Counted from the first letter of the stretch, positions 42,771 through 52,456 are shown. The stretch: DNA of 64,000 nucleotides from Tsuneonella suprasediminis (GCF_003605755.1 NZ_RAHJ01000008.1:1-64000); one strand, 5' to 3'. The notes: generated by a model from the letters alone, not told the origin. Numbers and translations are program-made.

Positions 42771-43164
42771 CGGGAATAGCTCCCACGCGGCGCGCGACAT
42801 CGGCGCGCACGGCTTCGGTGAGATCAGGCGTGCTGCCGGCAACCACCGCTTCGGCGACAAGGACCGTGCGGCCCTCGCGGCCCAGATGTTCGACCGAGGC
42901 TTCGACCGCCTGGAGATAGGCCTGGACGCGCATCTTGGTTTCTTCTGGCGGTCGGCCTGCGCGAGCCTCGGCTTCGATGAAGTCGCCCATGATGCGGCTC
43001 AGCTGCACGGTCACCACTTCGCGCTTGTCGAGCGCGAGCAGCTTGTCGGTCGCCCAGACGCCCCAGAGCGCCGAGCCGACCAAGCTCAAACCGAGCGCGA
43101 CGGCGGTCCAGTTCACCGCACCCATGCGGCCGCGCAGGGACGGTGTTGCCAATATGTTCTTCAC
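42757..43164 (-). CDS. trbI: TrbI, F-type pilus retraction-related protein
   Basis: A 135-residue inner-membrane protein with one N-terminal membrane helix (WTAVALGLSLVGSALWGVWA) and a periplasmic part containing VVTVQLSRIMGDFIEAEARAG, as in TrbI_Ftype. In F it affects pilus length and retraction. It overlaps the preceding gene by 4 bases. Confidence 0.88.
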   Translation of the reverse strand: MKNILATPSLRGRMGAVNWTAVALGLSLVGSALWGVWATDKLLALDKREVVTVQLSRIMGDFIEAEARAGRPPEETKMRVQAYLQAVEASVEHLGREGRTVLVAEAVVAGSTPDLTEAVRADVARRVGAIPDARR

Positions 43165-43556
43165 AGCTTTTCTCCCGAAAGCTCACGCTCGAGATCGTTG
43201 ACGAAGCGCGGCAGGCGCCAGACCACGACGAGCGTTGCGACACCGATGAGGACGAACTTGAACTCGTCGAGGAAGCCGATCTGGCGGCCTTGCTCGGCGC
43301 CCAGGAAGCGGTCCGAAATATTGGCGAGATGGGCGAAGAAGACCCCGGCATCTCCGCCGGAAATCAGAAGGAAGAAGAGCAGCGGCAGCCCGAGCGCCAT
43401 GAGGTAACTCGAGGCGAGGAAGGTGCTGCCGCGAAGCACGATGTAGCAAAGGTCGGCGGCATGAGACCGCCAGCCCTTGGCCGGCAATTCGAGGCTGTCG
43501 CTGTCGCCACGGGCGTCCTGGGCCCGGTCGATCGGCGTGACGAGATGGAGTGGCAT
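43161..43556 (-). CDS. membrane protein of the transfer operon, function unknown
   Basis: A 131-residue protein with two transmembrane helices (SSYLMALGLPLLFFLLI and FVLIGVATLVVVWRL). I recall equivalents in sphingomonad F-type operons between traC and trbI, without a named function. The short overlap with trbI and the 36-base gap after traC show it is part of the operon. Confidence 0.78.
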   Translation of the reverse strand: MPLHLVTPIDRAQDARGDSDSLELPAKGWRSHAADLCYIVLRGSTFLASSYLMALGLPLLFFLLISGGDAGVFFAHLANISDRFLGAEQGRQIGFLDEFKFVLIGVATLVVVWRLPRFVNDLERELSGEKL

Positions 43557-43592
43557 CGGTTTTGCGTGTCCTTGGATGGATGGAGGGAGAAG

Positions 43593-46142
43593 TCAGGTTC
43601 GATTGGCAAAGGCGATCCGTTCGATCGCGTCGGCAAGCTGGTGGCCGCGCGCGATTTCGGCATCGATCGCGGCAAAGGTCTGCGGCGAGCTTGAGAACAG
43701 CGTCGCCGAATAGTCGTCGAGGACGAGCCGGCCGATGGCTTCGGTCTCCGGGCCCTTGATGAAGACTTCCGAATAGTCGCTGCCCGAACGCTTCAGGCTG
43801 CGGATCAGGGTCTCGGTGCGGTCGTCCATGTCGAGGCGCTTCGACGCCTTGAAATCGGCGATCGTCTCGGGCTTCTGCTGGAGGATCAGCATCCAGTCGC
43901 TGTTTTCGAGCGCAGCGGTCGCGCCGTCGGACTTGTAATAGTCGTTGAGTGACTGCGTCGCGGTTGCCAGCGCCCCGCCATATTTGCGGCAGGTGCGGGC
44001 ATAGGTTTCGACGAACTCGCCCATCGAGCCGCCCTTGAGCATCGACCACGCCTCATCAATCAGCAGCAGCTTCCTCACCGAGCGCGGGCTGCGGGTCATG
44101 GCCTGGCTGGTCATGAACATGATCGCCGAGAGAACGACGCTGCGCAGTTCCTCGCGGGTGGCAAGGTCCGACATCTCGAAGACGGTGAAATCGGTGTCGA
44201 GATCGAGGCTCGCCTGGCCTTCAAAGAAGGCCCCATAGGTGCCGCCGGCCATGTATGGCGCAAGCGCGGTGGCGAGATCGCTCGCGGCTTCATTGCCGAG
44301 ACCGGCCAGCGCTTCGCCGACGCCGGTGATCGAGGCATCGACGCCCCGTTCGCTCCAGACCATGTTGACCGCCCGGTCGATCAGGCCGCGCTCGGTGTCG
44401 TTAAGCTTTGCGCTGTGCCGCGCCATTTGGCCGACGATCGCCTTGACCATGCCGAAGCAGTCGAGCCGGTAATCCTCGTCTTCGGCGGCGCGCTCGCCAT
44501 CGATCATCGAGAACGGATTGAGGCAGAAGCCCGCCTTCATCGTGAACTCGACGAACCGGCCGCCTTGCAGCTTCACCGAATGCTCGAAGCTGCGCCCGTC
44601 GTCGATGACCACGACCTGCGCGCCAGCGCCGCGCAGCGCCGCGCACATTTCCTGCAGCAGCACAGACTTCCCCGATCCCGACTTGCCGCAGATCGCGACA
44701 TTGTGGTTGCCAGCATCGTTCTCGAACGGCGACCAGAAGAAGGGCTGGCCGCGCCGGCCCACGAACAGCAGGTGCGGATGGACGCTGCCGAGATACTCGC
44801 CCTGCATGGGAGCGATATTGGCCGCTGTCGTCGAGAGCACGGTCTTGAAGCGCTTGAGGCGCTCCATGTCCGCACCGAGCCCATCGGCCAGCGTCATCGG
44901 CATGGCCGCGAGCAGCCCCTGGATCTGCAGGTATCGCTCATCGGCAAGATCCCAGCCCGCCGCCTTGTAGATCGACTTGATCGCGCGTTCGTCGCGGTCC
45001 CCGCGGCCGAGCGGGGAGTAGGTCGTCAGGCCATAGAAGACCCGCACCAAACGTCGGCCTTCCTGCAGCTCGGATTGCACATGCTGCCACTCGGCTGCCT
45101 GCTCGCCGATGCGGGGCAGAAAACGCGCGCTGCGCGTTCCAGCAAGGCTCGTCGTACGCATGAACTTGAAGCCGGCCTTGGCCGAAGCGGCTTCCTGGTC
45201 GGGATAGACGAGGCACAGCATCGTCGCCGCCGGGCAGGGGAAGCGCAGCTTGTCGGTAAACATGTCGCCGATGAGCCGCGCGCATTCCCACGGCGCCCAG
45301 CGCTGGGGCATGTTGCGCGAGGAAAAATGCCGCACGTCGAACGCATCGGGGTAGACCGTGCCGATCTCGGGAACGCCGTCCTCGATCTTGCCCGTCGCAC
45401 GAAATCGCTCGGTGACGAGCCGCATCCGGTCTTCGTGGATGACGAGCTCGATATCGTGCCGGATCGCCTGGGCCGCGATCGCGTCGTTCGGATTATAGGG
45501 CACGGCATCGTCTTGCGGCGCGGTGGTCGGCGAAGTCAGGTCGTCGATGATGGCGATCAGTCGCTGTGGCTCGACTTCGGCGACGCCCAGGTTGAGCGAC
45601 TTCAACATCGCAATAAGGCCGTCGCGGGTCTGCTTGAGATCCTCATTGCTGACCGCCTTGGCCGCAGGCACACCGACCGAAACGATGACCTGATGGTGCC
45701 GGGCGTGGAAAGGCGCATCCTGCGAACCCGATTCCCAGACAAGGCCGTAGAGCCGCCGTGCGCGGTGACGGGCAATCGCCTCGTAAACTCCGCCCTGGAC
45801 ATAGCGCGGCGCAAACCAGGGTGCGACGATCCGGCTGATGCGCGGGGATGCGAGATGCAGGACCTGGAGACAGGCGCCTGCCGGAAGCCCTTCGGAGAAG
45901 AATGACCCGAGGATCTCGCCAGTGCGTTCGTCCGCCCCGATCAGAGGAGTGACCGAGAGCACGAAGCCTTTGGAGCGCGCGTTGAAATAGAGCCGGTTCG
46001 TCGGATCATAGACCCGGTAGGGGAGCCAGTCCGACAGCAGATCGAGCATCAGAGCTGGCCGGTCATGTTCAGCGTGCTCGGCATCGCCCAGAAGACCGGT
46101 GAGGAGCCTGTCAACGATCGTCTTGAGTTTCTCGGCCATCAC
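43593..46142 (-). CDS. traC: TraC, VirB4-type secretion ATPase
   Basis: An 849-residue cytoplasmic ATPase powering pilus assembly. Walker A GKSGSGKS lies near residue 485, Walker B LLLIDEAWSM near 690. The N-terminal half carries the TraC_F_IV domain (SDWLPYRVYDPTNRLYFN). Full length. It overlaps traV by 4 bases. Confidence 0.96.
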   Translation of the reverse strand: MMAEKLKTIVDRLLTGLLGDAEHAEHDRPALMLDLLSDWLPYRVYDPTNRLYFNARSKGFVLSVTPLIGADERTGEILGSFFSEGLPAGACLQVLHLASPRISRIVAPWFAPRYVQGGVYEAIARHRARRLYGLVWESGSQDAPFHARHHQVIVSVGVPAAKAVSNEDLKQTRDGLIAMLKSLNLGVAEVEPQRLIAIIDDLTSPTTAPQDDAVPYNPNDAIAAQAIRHDIELVIHEDRMRLVTERFRATGKIEDGVPEIGTVYPDAFDVRHFSSRNMPQRWAPWECARLIGDMFTDKLRFPCPAATMLCLVYPDQEAASAKAGFKFMRTTSLAGTRSARFLPRIGEQAAEWQHVQSELQEGRRLVRVFYGLTTYSPLGRGDRDERAIKSIYKAAGWDLADERYLQIQGLLAAMPMTLADGLGADMERLKRFKTVLSTTAANIAPMQGEYLGSVHPHLLFVGRRGQPFFWSPFENDAGNHNVAICGKSGSGKSVLLQEMCAALRGAGAQVVVIDDGRSFEHSVKLQGGRFVEFTMKAGFCLNPFSMIDGERAAEDEDYRLDCFGMVKAIVGQMARHSAKLNDTERGLIDRAVNMVWSERGVDASITGVGEALAGLGNEAASDLATALAPYMAGGTYGAFFEGQASLDLDTDFTVFEMSDLATREELRSVVLSAIMFMTSQAMTRSPRSVRKLLLIDEAWSMLKGGSMGEFVETYARTCRKYGGALATATQSLNDYYKSDGATAALENSDWMLILQQKPETIADFKASKRLDMDDRTETLIRSLKRSGSDYSEVFIKGPETEAIGRLVLDDYSATLFSSSPQTFAAIDAEIARGHQLADAIERIAFANRT

Positions 46143-46882
46143 TTGGGCTCCTTTTGTGCCTTGGCGGCGTTCTTGGCGGCCTCGATTGCCTCGATGGTCG
46201 GGAAGATCAGCGGGGCCTTGTCGGCAGATGGCCGAGGGGTTCGATCATGCGGGGGCTGCGCCATGTCGAACCCCTCGACCGCCGGTGCGCCCGCACCGGC
46301 AACCGCCTCGCGCGCCGTGGAGGGGAGGACCAGCGGCGAGGCAGAGGGGATGTCCTCGAGCGAGGACGAAGGCTGAAAGGGCTGTCCGAGATCGAACGTC
46401 TCGGCTTCGGGCCGTTCGGCCTCGGGAAGGGTGACGGTTTCGTTCAGGAGATCGCTCTTGGCCTGTGCGGCCTTCAGCTGGCGCCTGAGCTGCCGCATCA
46501 GCGGCGGGGCGGTATCCTCGCCTGCCTTGCGGCGCAGTTCTGCGGCCCAGCGCGGATTTTCGACCACCGCCCAGGCGACCGCATCGTCGTGTAGCGTTCC
46601 GGTCTCATCGATATGGGCCGGAAAGACGATCCTGAGCGTACGCTCGGAGGTGCGGGCCTTATCGCCGGATGCGACGGAAACAGGGGGACGCAGACCGTCA
46701 TGGACCGGTCCGCTCGTGGACAAATCCCTGGTCGCGCGCGCATCGATCACCTGGCTGGGTGCGCAGTCGCCCTTCGGGGCACGGCAGGTGAAATCGCCTT
46801 CGATATTGGTTCCGAAAGTGGCGCAGCCGCTTGTCAGTACGGCAAGGCAGGCAGAGGCGAGAATACGGCGGGAAAATCCCAT
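46139..46882 (-). CDS. traV: TraV, outer-membrane lipoprotein of the core complex
   Basis: A 247-residue lipoprotein with the lipobox LTSGC near residue 20 and the TraV mark FTCRAPKGDC. It forms the outer-membrane ring with TraK and TraB. The C-terminal half is longer and more Pro-rich than F TraV (171 residues). Confidence 0.9.
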   Translation of the reverse strand: MGFSRRILASACLAVLTSGCATFGTNIEGDFTCRAPKGDCAPSQVIDARATRDLSTSGPVHDGLRPPVSVASGDKARTSERTLRIVFPAHIDETGTLHDDAVAWAVVENPRWAAELRRKAGEDTAPPLMRQLRRQLKAAQAKSDLLNETVTLPEAERPEAETFDLGQPFQPSSSLEDIPSASPLVLPSTAREAVAGAGAPAVEGFDMAQPPHDRTPRPSADKAPLIFPTIEAIEAAKNAAKAQKEPK

Positions 46883-46887
46883 GACGA

Positions 46888-47778
46888 TTATCCTTTCTTG
46901 GCCGGAGCGGGGGCGGCCGCTTTTGCGGGATTGAGGAATTCACGGAGCACGGAAGCCGGGCGATACCCTTCAAGGATCGCGCCGTCGGACGGGCGTACGA
47001 TCACCGGCGTTCCGTTGAAGTCATGGGCCTTGGCAAAGGCCTCGTTGGCATCGAGCCCGCTCGTGTCACACGGTTTGGGATTGGCGAGGGCGAGACCCGA
47101 ATAGGCCATGTGCAGGGACACCTCGGGGCGCGGCGAGCACAGCACCCGTTCGGCATCGCGGCGGCTGTCGGCCCCGAAGATCGAAATGGGCCGCTCCTCG
47201 ACGCGCGCGCCGATCGCCTTCAGCTCGCCTTCGAGCTTCTTGCAGTAGCCGCAGTGGAAATCGGAGAAGACGACGACCTTGGGGCCGTTGGCTGGTCCCC
47301 AGGTGATCGCGCCGTTGGCGGGCAGGCCGGCGAGCGATACCTTCTGCGGGGTGGCGCGCGGGGCGGGCTGGCTTTCTTCGTTGGTATTGCTCCGCCGTGC
47401 AGCACCAGCAGCCAGCAAGTCTGGGTTGAGTGCGAGGAGACGGGCTGCCGTCAGGTCTTGCCGCGCCTCCATGTCGTAGATGCGCCCGATCACCAGATAT
47501 TTGGCCGCGCGATCGACGTAGAACAGCGTCGATTTCGAGGCGACTTCGCACAGGCCGCCAAGGCCATCGCAGGTGATGGCGTCGATCGGCGTCTTCGGGA
47601 GGCGCAGCTTGAGCGCGGCGCGCACCTTTGCCGTGTCGGGAGCCTGGGTCGGGGAAGCGAGGCTTGCCACGCCCCAACCCGTTGCGGCTGACAGGGCGGC
47701 GATGGCAGCAGCGGTCGCCACCGGTCGCAGCCAGCGCCGCGGCTTGGTGGGGGTTGGATCGTTTGCGGCAGGGGTCAT
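46888..47778 (-). CDS. dsbC: DsbC-like disulfide isomerase of the transfer operon
   Basis: A 296-residue periplasmic thiol isomerase with an N-terminal membrane helix (ATAAAIAALSAATGWGVAS), a DsbC-type dimerisation region and a thioredoxin fold with CGYC (FSDFHCGYCKKLEG). It probably serves Cys-rich TraN, TraU and TraH. A cis-Pro loop (GTPVIV) is present. It overlaps traB by 4 bases. Confidence 0.93.
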   Translation of the reverse strand: MTPAANDPTPTKPRRWLRPVATAAAIAALSAATGWGVASLASPTQAPDTAKVRAALKLRLPKTPIDAITCDGLGGLCEVASKSTLFYVDRAAKYLVIGRIYDMEARQDLTAARLLALNPDLLAAGAARRSNTNEESQPAPRATPQKVSLAGLPANGAITWGPANGPKVVVFSDFHCGYCKKLEGELKAIGARVEERPISIFGADSRRDAERVLCSPRPEVSLHMAYSGLALANPKPCDTSGLDANEAFAKAHDFNGTPVIVRPSDGAILEGYRPASVLREFLNPAKAAAPAPAKKG

Positions 47779-49109
47779 TGGGAGTTCCTCACGTAGACGC
47801 CGTCGAGAAAGACGATCTCGACATCGATGCCGGTCGGCATCTCGACGACGGGTTGGTATTGTTCGGCGCGCTCGATCAGATATTTGCTGACCGTATCGGC
47901 GGCATCCGCAGCGCCCTGGCCGAGCCCACCGCCGAGGATGTCGCCGGCAGAGAGCTTCGAGCGGGTGCCATCGGCATTGGTCGTGACGCCCGAGAAGACG
48001 CTGTTGGCGTTCGCCGAAAAGCCGCGCCCGAACCCGCCGACAATCCCGGCAAGCAGAGCCTGGCTGACAAGGCTGCCCTCGCGGCTGACGACACGGCCAC
48101 GCACGCCCGATTTTCCGGCAAAGCTGATGAAGCCCTTGACCTCGCTTACAGCGACGCGCCCGCCGGGCTGGTCGCAGGTCATCCGCGCCAGCTTCACATA
48201 GACCTTCTCGGACGAGAGATCGCCGCGCGCTGCGCCGTTGACGATGCAGCCCTGAAGGCGGGTGGTCAGAACCTTGCCGTTCTGCATGACCGATCGCGCC
48301 GGACCGGTAATGCGCAGCACCACGGGAAGTGGATCGGTCTGGCTCGCGACGCCCGCCGAGGCATCGACGCCGACTATGACCTTGGCCGGAGCATAGGAAT
48401 TGGGCGGCAGATAGTCCGGCGAGTCCTCGACCACGACCGGCGGCGCTTCCGGGCGAGCCGCCCGCAGTCCACTGGCTCCTGCCTTGTCGGAGGTGAAGCT
48501 CATGAGTTTGACTTCACCAGGCCCAGGCAGGCCCGCTTCGCTCGCGCCAAGCACAGCACCCGCAGGGGCTGGCTGAACCGGCCGACCACGCGCATCGTAG
48601 CCACCCGCCTGCGGGCCATAGGCCGGTGGCGGCAGGCTTGCGGCTGCCGGGGCGGCCTGGCTGGCAAGGCGGGACTTGAGATCCGCGTTCTCAGCCGAGA
48701 TCGCATCGATCGCGGCCTGTCCGTCGACCCGCATGGCCTGGTTTTCTGACCTAAGCGCGGCAAGCTGGGATTCGATTTCCTCGCGCGGGAGGCTCGCGTC
48801 CTTCATCGCCTTCTGCTCGCGGGTCACGGCATCGAGACGATTGCCGTAGGTCGCGACGAACTCGCGCTGCGAAAGGTCGCGATTGATGAGCCCTGCCGTG
48901 TCGATGGTCTGGGCGGCGGTGGGATCATCGCTCTTCGCGCTGTCGTCGCCGCCCAGGATGAACCAGCTGCCTCCGACAAGCGCGAGTGCGCCCAGGGAGC
49001 CAAGTAGAAGCTTCTGCCGCCGTGCGGTCTTCGCGTTGAGGCTGGTCACTGGCGACGGTGATGCCGGATCGGCCTGTACCGGGGTTGAGATCGAGGGAGC
49101 ATCAGTCAT
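47775..49109 (-). CDS. traB: TraB, VirB10-type core-complex protein
   Basis: A 444-residue inner-membrane protein that spans the periplasm. One membrane helix (LLLGSLGALALVGGSWFIL) is near residues 34-52, then a coiled coil (about 85-150), a Pro-rich linker and the VirB10-like beta-barrel domain ending in GIDVEIVFLDGVYV. The ATG at 49109 overlaps the traK stop. Confidence 0.95.
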   Translation of the reverse strand: MTDAPSISTPVQADPASPSPVTSLNAKTARRQKLLLGSLGALALVGGSWFILGGDDSAKSDDPTAAQTIDTAGLINRDLSQREFVATYGNRLDAVTREQKAMKDASLPREEIESQLAALRSENQAMRVDGQAAIDAISAENADLKSRLASQAAPAAASLPPPAYGPQAGGYDARGRPVQPAPAGAVLGASEAGLPGPGEVKLMSFTSDKAGASGLRAARPEAPPVVVEDSPDYLPPNSYAPAKVIVGVDASAGVASQTDPLPVVLRITGPARSVMQNGKVLTTRLQGCIVNGAARGDLSSEKVYVKLARMTCDQPGGRVAVSEVKGFISFAGKSGVRGRVVSREGSLVSQALLAGIVGGFGRGFSANANSVFSGVTTNADGTRSKLSAGDILGGGLGQGAADAADTVSKYLIERAEQYQPVVEMPTGIDVEIVFLDGVYVRNSQ

Positions 49110-49860
49110 GGCCCAACCCTCCGTTCGAACCGACGATGAAGGCGACCGTGCTTTCTCCCGATTTGAGAGTGGGCTGGGCGATCGAGATTGCGAGTGTCTG
49201 GGAGGAAGCGAGATCCGCTTCGGCAAGCGTCAGCGGCTTGCGGCCACGGTTCGCCAGGCGGATGACCTTTCCGGCAAGCGCGCTGCCGCGGTAATCGGCG
49301 ATGAGCTGGATTTCGAGATCGCCGACCCGTGCCGGAAGGGCGGAGGATTGCCTGACTTCAAAGCCATCGACCGTCCGGTCATTGGCCATGGCCTGGATGA
49401 GCCGCACTGCGCTCGTCTCCAGCGGCGTTTCGCTCTCCCAGCCAGATGCCTTGTTTGTCGCGATCGCCGGGTTGGTGATGAAGACTTGCACTGCCGGGAC
49501 AGGCTCGACCTGGCAGGAAACCTTGTAGACGAAGCCCTTCTTGGTCGTGGCGAAGAAGCTGATCGACCGCGCCGCATAGGTCTCGGGCACCGACACGTAT
49601 ATGTCGCCGCGCAGCGGTTCGTTGGTGACCGCAAAGTCGTTGTAGGGCGTGCCGGTCGAGATCTTCGAGACGCTGGCAAACTGGTCATCGACCAGCGCGA
49701 AGCGCGTCAGCTCGCGGGCCGACACGGCGCATTCGATGCTCGCTCCGTCTGCAGCCTGTTTGAACTGGTCGGCGGCCTCGGCGCCGCTCCCTGAGAATGC
49801 GAGCATGGTACTGGCGCAAAGAGCCAGACTCCACGCGCGCGTCTTGCGTCGGTAAGCCAT
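49102..49860 (-). CDS. traK: TraK, VirB9-type core-complex protein
   Basis: A 252-residue secreted protein with a signal peptide (WSLALCASTMLAFSGSGAEA) and an all-beta TraK domain (TRFALVDDQFASVSKIS...). It bridges TraV and TraB. The ATG at 49860 gives the signal peptide and shares one base with the traE stop. Confidence 0.93.
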   Translation of the reverse strand: MAYRRKTRAWSLALCASTMLAFSGSGAEAADQFKQAADGASIECAVSARELTRFALVDDQFASVSKISTGTPYNDFAVTNEPLRGDIYVSVPETYAARSISFFATTKKGFVYKVSCQVEPVPAVQVFITNPAIATNKASGWESETPLETSAVRLIQAMANDRTVDGFEVRQSSALPARVGDLEIQLIADYRGSALAGKVIRLANRGRKPLTLAEADLASSQTLAISIAQPTLKSGESTVAFIVGSNGGLGHD

Positions 49861-50432
49861 CACTGGGCCTCCTTCGTTGGGTCTTTGGTGGGCAACTGGC
49901 TGAAGCCTGACAGCGCGAGACGCAGGCCCCGGTAGGTCCAGTTGAAGCGGAAACGGCGCTCGTCGCTCGCGATGACCTGGGCACCGACAAACGTCTTGAG
50001 CGTCCCCGTCACGTCGGACGTCAGCCCCTTGGGGTCGACGGTCATCGAGCGGATGACGAAGGCCTGGGTGACGTCCGAACCCCGCTGCTCTTCGACAATC
50101 CGCACGAGATCGGCCTTTAGCCGTCCGTAGCTTGCCGGATCGGCGAGCTTCAGGATCTCGTCCATCCAGTAGTCGAGACCCTCGGGGCTGCGATTGAGGA
50201 GAACGAGCGCGGCATCGCGGGTCACGAGTTCGAGATAGTCGGCCTCGACCCCCGCGCTGCTGACAGTGAGCTGCTTGGGGAGCGTTGGCAGGAGCACGAC
50301 TTCGCGGTCGCGGGTGGTAGCAAGGCTGACCGCTACGACGAGCGCAATGCCAAGTCCGGCGCTGGTGAGCGCAAAGAGGTTGCGCTGGCGCAGCAGCGAC
50401 TGCTGACGCTCGTGTGAAATGTCGGCAAACAT
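49860..50432 (-). CDS. traE: TraE, VirB5/TrhE-like pilus assembly protein
   Basis: A 190-residue protein with an N-terminal membrane helix (LFALTSAGLGIALVVAVSLA) and the TraE family block YLELVTRDAALVLLNRSPEGLDYW. Required for pilus assembly. It follows traL after 12 bases. Confidence 0.93.
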   Translation of the reverse strand: MFADISHERQQSLLRQRNLFALTSAGLGIALVVAVSLATTRDREVVLLPTLPKQLTVSSAGVEADYLELVTRDAALVLLNRSPEGLDYWMDEILKLADPASYGRLKADLVRIVEEQRGSDVTQAFVIRSMTVDPKGLTSDVTGTLKTFVGAQVIASDERRFRFNWTYRGLRLALSGFSQLPTKDPTKEAQ

Positions 50433-50444
50433 GGATATCTCCCC

Positions 50445-50732
50445 TCAACCGGCAAGCAGGCGGCAGTGGGAAGGCGGCGTCGATTTCAGGCCCAGTAATC
50501 CGGCCGGCAGATACCAATAGGCGGCATGGGCTACCCAGGAGCTGGCGCGTCCTGCTTTTGCCTTTCGCAGCGCGAACCAGGCGCCGAAGGCAACGATGAT
50601 GCCGATAAAGATATGCTGGCTGAGGATTCCCCAGGTGAAGGGGATGAGCATCCCGGCGAACTCGTCGATGGTCCAGAAGCCGATGAGCTCCGGATCGTCG
50701 AGCCGACGCGGGATGATATATGGGTCTGCCAT
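50445..50732 (-). CDS. traL: TraL, inner-membrane pilus assembly protein
   Basis: A 95-residue protein with two membrane helices and the family start YIIPRRLDDPELIGFWTIDE. Required for pilus assembly; position after traA matches the F order. Confidence 0.93.
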   Translation of the reverse strand: MADPYIIPRRLDDPELIGFWTIDEFAGMLIPFTWGILSQHIFIGIIVAFGAWFALRKAKAGRASSWVAHAAYWYLPAGLLGLKSTPPSHCRLLAG

Positions 50733-50758
50733 GGCGACGCGCCTTCCCGTCCGATGCG

Positions 50759-51103
50759 TCAGATGACCGCGGTGACGACCGAGGTGACGATCGGAACACC
50801 CGTGCCGACGCCGATGCCGACACCGACCGGAACAGCGACCTGTCCGAGCGAGAACCGGCCGGAGGCGAGACCGATGAGACCGCCCGCAAGGCTGAGGACG
50901 GTGATGATCTTGCCGCCCGAGCCTTCGAGGAAATCAGTGAATTTCGTGAGGGCAGGGGTGAAGGTCGTGTCGGCGCCGGCGTAAGCGGCGCTGGCGGCCA
51001 ATGCTGCGACAGCAAGCGCTACCGCAAAGGTCATGGCCCGCCCGAGCTTCGAGGGGTTCTGATCAATGGCGCTGGAACGCCGGGAAAGGGTAAGAGACTG
51101 CAT
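50759..51103 (-). CDS. traA: TraA, F-type propilin
   Basis: A 114-residue propilin, first gene of the operon. A long basic leader ends in AVAALAASAAYA, so the mature pilin would be about 70 residues with two hydrophobic helices (IITVLSLAGGLIGLA and VPVGVGIGVGTGVPIVTSVV). The ATG at 51103 is chosen because GGAG lies 6 bases upstream; an upstream in-frame ATG gives a less likely leader. Confidence 0.88.
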   Translation of the reverse strand: MQSLTLSRRSSAIDQNPSKLGRAMTFAVALAVAALAASAAYAGADTTFTPALTKFTDFLEGSGGKIITVLSLAGGLIGLASGRFSLGQVAVPVGVGIGVGTGVPIVTSVVTAVI

Positions 51104-51451
51104 ATGGAGCTCCATCTGGAGGGGTGAACCCAGCGTTCTTTCGTTCGCTGTGTGTTCCACATGGATCTAGGAAATCGATGTAGGAAAGTCGGATTGCCGC
51201 TGGAGCTGAAGTGGCGGACGGATATGGACGCATCAATTGCTCGGCGTCGGCGATAATGCGCAGAAACAGCGGCTTATTTCGCAATTAGCGTCGACGAATC
51301 CCGACAAGCGTGGCGGTGATGGTCGGCGACTCGGGCCTAGGGGATGATTCGCCTAGAAACGATATGTTCCGTAAATGTTCTTTTCATTTTCCTACATGGA
51401 TCACGCGCGATATGGCTACGACTCAGTTCCTCATCGTTGGAGTTTTTGTCG
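51104..51451. promoter_or_regulatory. transfer-operon promoter region with repeated TAGGAA boxes
   Basis: 348 bases between divergent traA and an XRE gene. Two tandem 13-base units, ATGGATCTAGGAA (51161-51173) and ATCGATGTAGGAA (51174-51186), match at 11 of 13 positions. An inverted third copy lies at 51389-51401. The first shares TCTAGGAAAT with the S24-repressor operator region. Confidence 0.65.
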
Positions 51452-51913
51452 ATGCACCAGCCCGCGCCATTCCGATGCGAAGCCAACACCAGCCTCGCGC
51501 ACATTCTTGCCCATGCAATCGAGTCGTCTGACAAGCCCAAGCACCAGATCGCTCGGGAAGTCGGGATCCACCGCGAGACCCTGCTTCGTGTCATGCGCGG
51601 CGATCGGCCGATCGGCCTTGATGAAGCCGCGCGCGTTCTCGATGTCTGCGGCGCCTTTCCCCGCGCCAGCATGATCCTCGCGTTGGCTGGTCAGGAGGAT
51701 CTCGCCTGCGAATGGATGCGCAGCGAGATGGGGGAGTTCCTTGAGGACTTCTTTACGGCCTTGCCAGGCCAGCTCGAACGCACGCTTGGGCGACGCGTGG
51801 AAGATTTGCGACCCCGGTGGGCGAACGGCACTTCGCAGCTCGTCGCGCGCATGCTTGCCAAGCATATCGATGATTTTGCCAACCGCGACATTTCGATGTC
51901 GCTTCCGCGCTGA
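51452..51913 (+). CDS. XRE-type transcription regulator
   Basis: A 153-residue protein with a helix-turn-helix at about 30-60 (KHQIAREVGIHRETLLRVMRGDRPIGLDEAARVL) and a helical C-terminal half. It is divergent from the pilin gene, so control of the transfer operon or of its own gene is likely. The ATG at 51452 is chosen as the first start that gives a normal N-terminus. Ligand or partner unknown. Confidence 0.82.
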   Translation: MHQPAPFRCEANTSLAHILAHAIESSDKPKHQIAREVGIHRETLLRVMRGDRPIGLDEAARVLDVCGAFPRASMILALAGQEDLACEWMRSEMGEFLEDFFTALPGQLERTLGRRVEDLRPRWANGTSQLVARMLAKHIDDFANRDISMSLPR

Positions 51914-51962
51914 TCCAATTCACCTCGGAGGGGACCGAGAAATTGAACCGACAGGATCGATC

Positions 51963-52226
51963 ATGAATGCCCATCTCCAGCCTAGTGAAGACGTCTCGAT
52001 CGAAGGCGATAAGCAGTCCCATACCACTCCACCGGCACGTTTGCTGCGCTTGCCAGAAGTCATGGACCGGGTGGGCTTGAAGCGTTCGGCGATTTATCAG
52101 CGGATGAGCGAAGGCAGGTTCCCGAAATCCCGCTCGATTGGGCCCAAGTGTGCTGTCTGGGTCGAAGCGGAGATTAACGAATGGATTCAGGCGGTCGCTC
52201 GGAATCCCTCCTGCGCTGATCCTTGA
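51963..52226 (+). CDS. AlpA-family regulator
   Basis: An 87-residue protein with the AlpA/MerR-like winged helix (RLPEVMDRVGLKRSAIYQRMSEGRFPKS...AVWVEAEINEWI). AlpA proteins often activate excisionase or integrase genes of mobile elements. None is visible here, so its target is open. It follows the XRE gene after 49 bases. Confidence 0.88.
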   Translation: MNAHLQPSEDVSIEGDKQSHTTPPARLLRLPEVMDRVGLKRSAIYQRMSEGRFPKSRSIGPKCAVWVEAEINEWIQAVARNPSCADP

Positions 52227-52456
52227 TCTCTGCCGTTGGAAATCCGGTTCCACATGCAGTTCATGACGTTTGCTCTGATCCCACGATTTCAAGTCTGTCG
52301 GCCTCATCCACCCCTGGTTGAGACAATTGCCCTCCCATTTTGAGGGGACAGGCGATTTTGTTCGTATGAACAATGTGGGCAACCTGTTTGGTGGCGCGCG
52401 GTGACACCAGAGTTTTGGTGTTGCCGAACAAACAATACATGGATGGGGAGACGCAG

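Noticed and set aside
44415-45905. Long plus-strand frame of 496 codons opposite traC
   Set aside because: Antisense to a full-length TraC with all motifs; Arg/His-rich composition typical of a shadow frame.
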